Part shown: positions 58,101 through 64,000 of the stretch, one piece after another | Layout: each line of letters opens with the position of its first letter | How positions within the stretch are numbered: the first letter of the stretch is position 1 | Assembly: GCF_030265065.1 (NCBI RefSeq) | Contig: NC_080410.1 | Location: 2,875,898 to 2,939,897 of the forward strand | From: Corythoichthys intestinalis | Lineage: Eukaryota; Chordata; Actinopteri; Syngnathiformes; Syngnathidae | Direction: 5' to 3' | DNA length: 64,000 bases | The notes under the pieces: generated by a model | What the model was told of the DNA's origin: nothing | Database searches by the model: none | What the model saw: the letters and a program-made list of their open reading frames with translations, nothing else | Made by a program: the position numbers and the translations under genes

Positions 58101-59216
58101 AACATTAGAGTGCAGCGCAAGTTCTCTGAAGCGAGGTCAAAAGCAGAGAACGTAACATAACTACTAATATAATTCCACTTTCTTCATGTGGGGTTGCCTA
58201 TTTGCATCTGGAATAACAAAAAGTCTATGCTTTGAAAATGTTGGAAATTTTCTCAAAGGGACCTTGGCACTAAAGGGGATTCAGTCCTGGCCGGCCAGCT
58301 TTTGACTGTTCTTTCCTTAATAAATATATTTGGCTTAGGTGATTATTGCTTTCATTTTTGTTCTTGAATGGTGTGTCGTCATCCCCTGTTCATTAAGAGA
58401 ATTAAAGAACATGTGAAAATAAACTTTTTTTCTTCAGAACCAACCAACAAACCTACCTACTGCACAACTATACCTACCCAAACAAACAAACCAACCTGTC
58501 CATCAAACCAACCTAAGAAACCTACCAACCTACAAACCTGCCTGCATCACACACCTATCTACCCAACAAACCCAGACTGCATAAGCCAATGAGCATATTC
58601 TGATTGGCCCTTTATGGCAGTGCTTGTGACGGTGTTTTTCGGTGGAGTGCAAAAAAAAGTCACAAAGTCATTGTGCAAGCACCAAAAAAATCTGTCACAA
58701 AATAATTTTGCAAGTGTAAAAATAGTTGCAAACACAATTTTTTGGCCGAGTGCCCACATTTTTATGGGTGTACAACTTTTTTTTTAATACCCTGTTTTTC
58801 CCCTCCTCACACACAAACCGTCTCTGGCATTAATTTATTAATTTGATCCGATATTGAAAGATTGCTCGTAGTGCCCCCAATCTTAAGAAAGATCAATTTC
58901 GCTAGTTAAGAGTGATTTTATACACATGTCGTTTACAATAAGTGAGCAAGGATTGTTACGCTACTACTTCCTCTAAGATTTTTGTCGATTGGTATCTTTT
59001 AGTTTCTTGATGAGATGTTCATACCTGCAATTACATCTAATCCCACTTAATGCTTTTTATTGTTAAGGTTTGTTCAAGGTACAGCTGCCGAAGCTCCATA
59101 TGCCTTCTACCACTGGCAGTACATTGATATTTTCAACTACTTCACACACAACTTGGTGAGCATTCCCCCTGCAGTCTGGACCAATGCAGCACATAAACAT
59201 GGAGTTCTTGTTCTTG
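46153..59216 (+). CDS. engase: Cytosolic endo-beta-N-acetylglucosaminidase (GH85), two internal exons
   Basis: ENGASE cleaves the chitobiose core of N-glycans in the cytosol, releasing free oligosaccharides from misfolded glycoproteins. Exons: 46153-46354 (AG at 46151-46152, GT at 46355-46356) and 59068-59216 (AG at 59066-59067, GT at 59217-59218); phases join at an AG|G arginine codon. The first reads [24 protein letters not shown].. APRQPPLSS.. [15 protein letters not shown], the second [28 protein letters not shown].. [14 protein letters not shown], matching the N-terminal part of the GH85 barrel of vertebrate ENGASE. The first coding exon and all later ones, with the catalytic residues, were not found here. 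The frame is intact. The intron between them is 12.7 kb and almost wholly transposon. Confidence 0.93.
49300..49741 (-). pseudogene. ISL2EU-like DDE_Tnp_4 transposase, catalytic part, broken
   Basis: [36 protein letters not shown] is followed, after frame breaks near 49600 and 49500, by [19 protein letters not shown] and [12 protein letters not shown]. The K-x-HHT / GGHTSDK motifs mark the catalytic core of DDE_Tnp_4 enzymes; the aspartate of TSDK is the second catalytic residue. Confidence 0.82.
49727..49806. mobile_element. 80-bp palindromic Tc1-type MITE with a visible empty site
   Basis: CAGTGGGGAGAACAAGTATT and its perfect inverted partner, loop of a few bases, TA at 49725-49726 and 49807-49808. 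In copy 1 of the host element the same place reads GTGCTTGTAGCTGG at 40124-40137 without the insert. Confidence 0.96.
50189..50421. mobile_element. hAT MITE (233 bp) with 8-bp duplication
   Basis: CAGGGGTCTCCAAACCAGTCC at left and CAGTGGTCTCCAAAC read inward from right, flanked by perfect GTGTAACA at 50181-50188 and 50422-50429. Same family as 14359-14594. Confidence 0.95.
50888..51133 (-). pseudogene. THAP zinc-finger exon of the ISL2EU-like element
   Basis: Minus strand from ATG 51133: [26 protein letters not shown], then after one frameshift [24 protein letters not shown] and [12 protein letters not shown]-x3-C, W, and C-x2-H of the C2CH THAP finger are all visible. Confidence 0.82.
52347..52409. 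other. 24-bp near-perfect hairpin
   Basis: GAAGAAACACCCCTC.. at 52347-52370 pairs with 52386-52409 at 22 of 24 positions, loop 15 bp. It lies just before the ORF at 52442 in the TTAA element, so it may be a subterminal or leader structure of that transposon. Confidence 0.8.
52442..52711 (+). pseudogene. QFEP-motif ORF of the TTAA transposon (89 codons)
   Basis: Begins [20 protein letters not shown], acidic and Ser-rich, with [10 protein letters not shown] at residues 41-50 and RVGNT near residue 71. The YQFEP..GNT pattern recalls transposon proteins annotated as P2X7-intracellular-domain-like, but the cysteine-rich part expected after GNT is missing. Probably a truncated transposon protein rather than a host gene. 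Confidence 0.45.
52944..53281 (-). pseudogene. THAP-domain ORF of the TTAA (Kolobok-like) transposon
   Basis: From ATG 53281: [24 protein letters not shown], then across a frameshift in an A9 run [36 protein letters not shown] and on to a stop at 52944. C-x3-C, the FP, W, and C-x2-H-F landmarks define a THAP finger. Only one frame break is seen, which may be a homopolymer error. Confidence 0.82.
54012..55012 (+). mobile_element. THAP-carrying hAT element, copy B (1.0 kb)
   Basis: CAGGGGTCGCATTAACC at left and CAGAGGTTGCGCTAGAC read inward from right, flanked by CTAGGACG (54004-54011) and CTAGGACT (55013-55020). Opposite orientation to copy A at 35013-37709 and free of insertions. No hAT catalytic domain. 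Confidence 0.93.
54461..54638 (+). pseudogene. THAP zinc-finger exon (copy B), open frame to a splice donor
   Basis: ATG 54461 starts [21 protein letters not shown] and continues FYRILRD.. [29 protein letters not shown] up to a GTAAG donor at 54639. C-x4-C, W and C-x2-H are all present and the exon is undamaged, but no transposase exons follow within the element, so it is a remnant of an autonomous parent. hAT proteins with an N-terminal THAP finger are known (THAP12/PRKRIR type). Confidence 0.85.
55021..55290 (+). repeat. Decayed tandem repeat rich in ATTGG and GCGCGACRCTCC
   Basis: Blocks such as GTGTCAGCGCGACACTCC, CCTATTGGTGC and TTCGATTCGGCAACG recur at about 40- or 85-bp steps. Several ATTGG words are inverted CCAAT boxes. 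The stretch before 54012 (GTAGCGTCACTAGGACG) belongs to the same series, so copy B inserted in it. Confidence 0.55.
55291..55948. other. Interior of the outer hAT shell, with a transposase-like fragment
   Basis: At 55570 ATG opens a 15-codon frame ([15 protein letters not shown]), and a second frame reads [10 protein letters not shown] and [16 protein letters not shown] at about 55622-55697 across a stop. This resembles the beginning of some fish hAT proteins, but is too short to prove. Confidence 0.35.
55949..56758 (-). mobile_element. L2-like LINE, 5'-truncated
   Basis: Minus strand: C-terminal part of the reverse transcriptase ORF (to 56233), then a 3'UTR ending in repeated TTGCC units at about 55950-55968. 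The 5' end is cut off at about 56758, as usual for incompletely copied LINEs. A second tail of the same family is at 32060-32480. Confidence 0.85.
56233..56715 (-). pseudogene. L2-type LINE reverse transcriptase, C-terminal end
   Basis: 160 codons without a break: [82 protein letters not shown] and a final [11 protein letters not shown]. These are the standard blocks after the RT domain in L2/Jockey LINEs. The polymerase core (YADD) is absent because of 5' truncation. Confidence 0.9.
56759..57276. other. Interior of the outer hAT shell, no gene
   Basis: AT-rich, with (CATT)n at about 56881-56897 followed by TCTGTGCCGCTTATCCTAACGAGGGT, which looks like a small remnant of a LINE tail. Confidence 0.35.
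57277..57899. mobile_element. hAT-like element (623 bp) with 8-bp duplication
   Basis: TAGGGCTGTCAAAATTATCG at left and TAGGGCTGTCAAACGATAAA read inward from right, flanked by perfect ATTTAAAG at 57269-57276 and 57900-57907. The interior 57629-57755 matches 27420-27545 of another repeat. Confidence 0.95.
58109..59067. other. ENGASE intron just before the exon
   Basis: Contains the simple repeat at 58440-58573 and otherwise no recognised element. 58610-58750 has repeated GTCACAAA and GCAAG words; no gene. Confidence 0.45.
58440..58573 (+). repeat. (ACCAACAA/ACCTACC)n simple repeat
   Basis: Pyrimidine/A-rich degenerate repeat of ACCAACC, ACCTACC and CAAACAAA. Its open frame is low complexity. 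Confidence 0.85.
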
Positions 59217-59629
59217 GTGAGTAGAAACCAACATTATTTATACATTTGGAATTATGGTCATCACATGTCCAAACTTTAAAGGAGCAATATCGAAGATTTG
59301 CCCTTCAATTAGTCATTAAACGGCCCTAATATTTCAATAAACATTAAGAAACATGTTTTTTATGAAATACTTCCAACACGCGTCTCAATGGTTAAAATGA
59401 GATTTTCCCATTTTTCATCCATTATTTACCGCTTAATCTGGGGTCGTGTCGCGGGGGGAGCAGCTTTAGCAGGGAAGCCCGGGCTACCCACAAGTCCTCC
59501 GGCTGGATCCCAAGGCGTTCACAGGTCAGCAGAGAGACAGGCTCTCCAGCGTGTCCTGGATCATCCTCAGGGCCTCCCGCTGTTGGGACATGCCTGGAAC
59601 ACCTCTCCCGGGAGGCGTCCAGGGGGCAT

Positions 59630-60304
59630 CTATACCAGATACCCGAGCCACCTCAGGTGGCTCCTCTCAACGCGGAGGACTAGCGGCTCAACCCTGAGTC
59701 CCTCCCGGATGACCGAGCTTCTCACCTTACCTCTAAGGAAGAGCCTGGACACCCTGCGGAGGAAACTCACTTCGGCCGCTTGTATCCTGGATCTTGTTCT
59801 TTCGGTCATAACCCACAGCTCATGACGATATGTGAGGGTAGGATCGTAAAAACCCTTTTGGCTCAGCTCCTTCTTCACCACAACGGACAGGTGCAGAGTC
59901 AGCAGCACTGCATACGCTGCATGGATCAGGTTGTCGATCTCATGCTCCCTCCTGCCCCCTCCTGCCATCACTCGTGAACAAGAGACCCCAAGATACTTGA
60001 ACTCCTCCACTTGGGGCAAGATCTCACCCTGACCTAAAGAGGGCACACCACCCGTTTTCCGACTGAGGACCACAGTATCGGATTTGGAGGTGCTGATCTT
60101 CATCCCAACTGCTTCACACTTGACAGCGAACCGCTCCAGTGAGAGTTGGAGGTCACAGCTTGATGAAGCCAACAGCACCAGATCATCTGCAAAAAGCAGA
60201 GATTCAATGCTGAGGCCACCGAAACGGACCCCCCCCAACGCTGTGGCCGCATCTAGAAATTTTTGTCCACAAAATTTATGAACACGATCTGTGACAAAGG
60301 GCAA
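59630..60304 (-). pseudogene. LINE reverse transcriptase, C-terminal half
   Basis: 224 open codons: GVRFGGLSIESLLFADDLVLLASSS contains the FADD catalytic box, followed by VGMKISTSKSDTVVLSRK, VEEFKYLGV and LTYRHELWVMTERTRSRIQAAEVSFLRRVSRL.. LRWLGYLV. A deletion after KKELSQKGFYDP.. removes the usual KLSIYQSIY segment. Frames change at about 60305 towards the N-terminus. Confidence 0.88.
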
Positions 60305-60459
60305 CCTTGGCGGAGTCCAACCCTCACTGGGTATGAATCCAACCTACTGCCGGCAATGTGGACCAAACTCTGTTAGGGACCGAACATCCCTTACCAGGGG
60401 GTTCAGTGCCCCGTATTCCTGAAACACCCCCCACAGAAGTCCCCAAGGGAGGAGGGAAG

Positions 60460-60711
60460 CGCACATAGATATATTATATACACAAACAAGATGTACTGCT
60501 AGCAGTCCAATCAATGGACTTCTATGACAACATTGTAATATATCCCGTAGGATTATATCTAGAGTAAACAGAGATATTGGTGTGTTAAGCAGGGGCACAG
60601 GGTTAATTCAGCCAGAATGCGGTCGTTATTAAATTATTATTTCTGTGCGGCCCGATAGCAAATGCGCCATGGACCGGTACCAGTCCGCGGCCCGGCAGAT
60701 GGGGACCCCTG
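60460..60711 (-). mobile_element. hAT end fragment of the 33206 family
   Basis: Reads, inverted, as the first 250 bp of 33206-34203, ending ..ATGGGGACCCCTG at 60711; the other end is missing. LINE sequence lies on both sides but about 300 bp of LINE is lost at the junction, so insertion was followed by deletion. Confidence 0.85.
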
Positions 60712-60785
60712 CTGTAGAGGCATGTCAGCCACGACAGCCCCACAACATCCAGAGCCTTTAGGAACTCTGGGCGGATCTTATCTGA

Positions 60786-60984
60786 TCATTGTGTTTTCAA
60801 CAGATATCCCTCCCTCCACCAATCAGTCAATTGCTAGGTTCATTCTTTGTCTTATTCCAGGTTGCCAGAGCGCTGTAGGCTTCTAAAACAAAGGTTGCAG
60901 AAATAAGACAGGACACACATATACTTTGTGCACTTCTATTAAAAGTACCTTTACTACAAGAAAGTGAACTTAATTGTACTCATC
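60786..60984. other. ENGASE intron spacer
   Basis: Nothing recognised. Confidence 0.4.
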
Positions 60985-61228
60985 AACGATGGTTACTTTT
61001 GCTGCAAGTATGTGTACTTACGTGTACTTGGGCCCTAAGTATGTGCACTTGGGTGTGCTTGTGCCGCAAGTATGTGCACTTGCATGTACTTGTGCCGCAC
61101 TTCCGTGCACTTGTGCCACACATACTGTACTCGCACTTCCGTGTACTTGTGCATCACGTACGTGCACTTCTGTGGACTTGTGCATCACGTATGTGCACTT
61201 GCGTGAACTTGTGCTACAAGTACCAACA
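60985..61228 (+). repeat. Third patch of the 31-35-bp minisatellite family
   Basis: Units like GTATGTGCACTTGCGTGAAC TTGTG.. repeat about seven times and share the core GTGCACTTGCGTG-ACTTGT with the TIMM29 arrays. Frames of about 100 codons across it are artefacts. Confidence 0.85.
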
Positions 61229-61551
61229 CAGCAATGCTATCCATGCAATTTCTCCAAAAATGGTATTTTCTAATTTTTTGATAGAAATGCAACATTGGTA
61301 TAATAACGCAGTCATGTACTTTATTTGTACTTAAAGCACGTTGGCTGCATGCAGGCAGTGTTCAACACCAAACTGTTTTGTAACATTAACTAACACCGCA
61401 AGGACCATGTTATTTTCTTTCTACGTCGATAGTATGTGTATTGTTTATTGATCTATTTGCTGCAATCAGTAACTCAAGTCTTCAAATGAAAACCAAAAAA
61501 CGGACCGCAAATGCGAAAGCAAGGTTGGACCCCAAAGCAGTCAACAGTTTA
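61229..61551. other. ENGASE intron spacer
   Basis: AT-rich, no gene or repeat ends seen. Confidence 0.4.
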
Positions 61552-61559
61552 TTGAGCAC

Positions 61560-62456
61560 CAGTGTTGTTAATCTTACTGAAAAAAAGTAATTAATTATAG
61601 TTACAAATTACTTCTCCCAAAAAGTAATTGCGTTAGTAACTCAATTACCTGAATGTAAGAGTAATTAGTTACTTGGCAAAGTAATTGGTGATAATATTTT
61701 TTTTTTCCCTCAAAAAAAAAAAAAAAAAAACCATTGGCCACACTATGTGAAGTTTTTTGTGAAGGTTTTTGGTACAATTGGCCCGAGCCCAATTCTTTAC
61801 CCTAATTTACCCTTTACCCTGAATCAACTGTTAAAAGTTGTTAAAATTGCTCCCATTATTGCATTAGTTCCCTTCTCTCTACTTTCGACATATGAAAGTT
61901 TTAAAACTGTTTCATCATTTAAAGATAAATTCAAGTCAAGATTTTGCCGATTTAGAAGTATTTTAGATAAAAAGTTACTTAGGTTCGCTAGGAAGGTTCT
62001 CTGCAACACAGCCGTCCTAAAAAGTCTACTGCTTTAAGATGGCAGCTGTCTACTAACGCATTTAGTGCCATGTCTGTCATTTTGCATCTAGTTATATCTA
62101 TATACAGTACATGTGATATCTACCATGTCTACCATATCTACCATAACATGCGGGCGTAGTTTGTAGGCTATCGGCTACAACATGTATTATTGGAGCTACC
62201 TAGCATCACGTTTGCTCCTCGTCACAATTTTCTTGCCTCCTCCCCACTCCTGCTCTGCTCTGTCGTCTCAGTGAGTCCGTCTCCCTCAGACTTTTCGACC
62301 AATATAGTAACGCATAGTAACGCATGCCTTTCCGTCCTCAGTAACGGTAACGGCGTTGCCAAGATGAGAAAAGTAATTAATTAGATTACCCACTACTGAA
62401 AAAAATAACGCCGTTAGTAACGCCGTTATATTGTAACGCCGTTATTAACAACACTG
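61560..62456. mobile_element. hAT element (897 bp), uninterrupted reference copy
   Basis: CAGTGTTGTTAATCTTAC at left and CAGTGTTGTTAATAACGG read inward from right, flanked by perfect TTGAGCAC at 61552-61559 and 62457-62464. It preserves the empty TTAA site (about 62032) used by the 6.4-kb insertion in its sibling. No transposase. Confidence 0.96.
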
Positions 62457-62464
62457 TTGAGCAC

Positions 62465-62854
62465 ACATAAAAACACATGATTGTGAAAAGGGAGACAAAA
62501 AAAGGTTTCCGTGACAGTAAGTCGGGATCAATTTAAAAAAAAAAAAAAAAAGAGGGAAAACCGCAATGACGGTGAGAGGCAGATGAAAAGCAAAAAGCAA
62601 AAGCAAAAAAAGCAACTAGCAACAAAGAGATTGATAATACAAACTGGCAAATGGCAGCAAGTCAATATCTTGGCAAACTGCCTAGGATTGGTTTAAAGAC
62701 ACTCCTGGTGAGCTGGATTTGAATGCAGGTATGACAGGAACTCATCCCACAGCTCTGTAACAAAACAATCCAACCAGCAGCAGAATGTGACAAAATCATG
62801 CCAGTCGTCATCCTAGCTTGGGTAGTATAGAGCGCAGCTATTCTCCCAGTACAA
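62465..62854. other. Spacer, limits of the following TTAA element unclear
   Basis: Poly-A and lysine-rich frames only. The left end of the element that closes at 63888 could be here but was not found. Confidence 0.35.
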
Positions 62855-63888
62855 CTGAACCGCGTCATCACCCCAGCGTGCATTGCGCGCGTAAAACATG
62901 GTGCCCTCAAAACATGTACTAAATATTATAGATTTTTAAATCAATGGCAATGTTTTATGTGTTTTTAATAACATACAGTGGTACCTCTACATACGATCAC
63001 TTCGACACACGATCTTTTCGACATCCGACGTAAAATTTGAGCCGCCATTTGTTTCTACATCCGACGAGTTGCTCGAAGTACGACGACATGACAACACTGC
63101 AAACGAACGCACGGTGGATTTTCTTGTGTGAGAAATCAACAGTTTTCAAAAAAAGTTGATACAGTTGGAGAAACAAGGAAAAAAGTGATGCTTACCTTTG
63201 AAATGAAGATGCAAGTTATAGAAAAATATGAGCTTGGGGTGCGCGTCCCTGAACTGGCTCAACAATAGCTCCATGGTCCTCTTCCGACCACCGTTCGCCA
63301 CTATTTATAAGTTAAGGTGACAATTATTATTGTGGTAACATTGCCAAGGAAATCGCCAGCTTCGTCACGATTTTATCATTTATTTAAGAACTTATCCAAC
63401 ACAAAACGCCCATTGTCTTAAGCAGTTGACTGCTCTCAAGAAAACGAAAGTATTATCTCTACCGCACCGACCTATCTCACTGAGACGTCACCTTCGCGGT
63501 GCGTTCAGGGACAGTAAAAAGTGTCCGCCATATTAGAATCCGATTCGTTACATTATTTACAGGAATAATTATTAATTCTTATTATTATTATTATATTATT
63601 CTGAATTATTTATTTATAACTTATTTGTTTTTCTATGTTTAATTGCCATTTGTAACAGTGCCATCAGTATTTATTAAGAATTTAGTGTATGTTTTTAGGC
63701 TTTGGAACGAATTAATGGAATTATAATGTATTCCTATGGGAAAATCCTGCTCGACATACGACCATTTCGACTTACAAACAAGGTCCTGGAACGAATTAAA
63801 TTCGTATGTAGAGGTACCACTGTATTTTATTAAGAGAGAACAATTGTGGCATCTTGGGTCCTACAAGTCTTGAAGACCGTGGTTCCCT
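62855..63888. mobile_element. Right end of a TTAA-flanked (Kolobok-like) element, split by a Tigger-like MITE
   Basis: From GCGTCATCACCCCAGCGTGC to AGGGAACCACGG (read inward) the sequence follows 44995-45173 of the TTAA element 42991-45173. TTAA is at 63889-63892. Confidence 0.7.
62976..63822 (+). mobile_element. Tigger/pogo-like non-autonomous element (847 bp)
   Basis: CAGTGGTACCTCTACATACG at left and CAGTGGTACCTCTACATACG-type sequence read inward from right, flanked by TA at 62974-62975 and 63823-63824. It keeps a short piece of the transposase N-terminus (MLTFEMKMQVIEKYELGVRVPELAQQ, about 63191-63268), the CENP-B-type HTH typical of Tigger, ending at a stop. No catalytic domain. Confidence 0.92.
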
Positions 63889-63892
63889 TTAA

Positions 63893-64000
63893 ATGGGAAG
63901 TTCAGAATTTTATACGTTAGGCTTAATCTTCGAGTTAGTCAGTGGAGTTGATTTCAACAAATTCCGTTTCGTTTGCAAGTTATTTGTTAGTTTCAGGGCT
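63893..64000. mobile_element. TTAA MITE, second copy, cut by window edge
   Basis: ATGGGAAGTTCAGAATTTTA.. follows the MITE at 45219-45393 up to the window end. It begins at the same TTAA (63889-63892) that closes the neighbouring element. Confidence 0.8.

Larger units (their letters stand above)
46581..58108. mobile_element. Outermost, older hAT-like shell (probable)
   Basis: CAATGTTTCCTCTAAGCTGCG at left and CTAATGTTCCCTCTC read inward from right look like the two inverted ends of one hAT-type element. Pieces between insertions run on logically (GCACATACTCAGC | GCACAAGAAAATCTATGCAG). Inside lie 46641-53937, 54012-55012, the LINE 55949-56758 and 57277-57899. Without them about 1.8 kb remains. 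A clear 8-bp duplication is not seen, so the extent is inferred. Confidence 0.45.
59404..60785 (-). mobile_element. RTE/Rex-like LINE, 5'-truncated and interrupted
   Basis: Minus strand from about 60785 to 59404. 60785-60712 encodes DKIRPEFLKALDVVGLSWLT, 60445-60345 encodes GLLWGVFQEYGALNPLVRDVRSL, then the palm region below, and the element ends CCAGATTAAGCGGTAAATAATGGATGAAAAATGG, the usual AAGCGG..ATGGATGA tail. An hAT end fragment (60460-60711) replaces part of it. Confidence 0.82.

Noticed and set aside
58368-58592. 74-codon Pro/Thr-rich protein
   Set aside because: Translation of the ACCAACC/ACCTACC simple repeat.
60974-61334. Overlapping frames of 99 and 111 codons rich in Cys, Thr and Val
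   Set aside because: Produced by the minisatellite at 60985-61228.

Overview
The window is vertebrate nuclear DNA, almost certainly from a ray-finned fish. Four ordinary vertebrate genes are recognisable by protein sequence and clean GT-AG exon borders: the last two exons of RETSAT (+, 454-850), all five coding exons of RPL23 (-, 17359-7853), both coding exons of TIMM29 (+, 18367-23897) and two internal exons of ENGASE (+, 46153-46354 and 59068-59216). Nearly everything else is transposon-derived. The repeat classes (several Tc1/mariner families, many hAT and MITE families with 8-bp target duplications, PIF/Harbinger, THAP-carrying elements, L2- and RTE/Rex-like LINEs) are typical of teleosts.

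Layout. 1-7.8 kb: RETSAT 3' end, a shrunken PIF/Harbinger element, two Tc1 elements around a TA-flanked element that holds an hAT foldback. 7.8-17.4 kb: RPL23 on the minus strand. Two of its introns each carry a related H/ACA-type snoRNA (9626-9762 and 12090-12224), plus hAT, THAP and MITE insertions. 17.4-24.5 kb: a roughly 1 kb head-to-head promoter interval, then TIMM29, whose intron holds a 35-bp minisatellite split by a Tc1 element and a Sleeping-Beauty-like Tc1 element. 24.5-46 kb: no host exon found. It has a second THAP element, two clusters of a tandem repeat of about 175-190 bp, LINE tails, two related hAT copies, a THAP-carrying hAT that itself contains an hAT, a copy of an ISL2EU-like element, a fossil solo-LTR candidate and a TTAA-flanked element. 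46-59 kb: a 12.7-kb ENGASE intron filled by insertions inside insertions. 59-64 kb: next ENGASE exon, a truncated LINE, a minisatellite, and more hAT, TTAA and Tigger-like elements.

Main points. (1) The two RPL23 intronic RNAs keep the hairpin / AUAUAA / hairpin / ACA layout, and the 3' hairpin differs between copies in a structure-preserving way. (2) The ENGASE intron holds a stack of at least five dated layers: hAT, TTAA element, 0.94-kb-arm palindrome, ISL2EU-like element, small hairpin MITE, probably all inside an older hAT. Removing the TTAA insertion restores an 897-bp hAT, exactly the length of its uninterrupted relative at 61560. (3) THAP zinc-finger exons occur in at least four unrelated transposon families here. 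I see no new defence or metabolic system. The novelty is in snoRNA paralogy and transposon architecture.

All calls come from reading sequence and translations by eye; no database or folding program was used.
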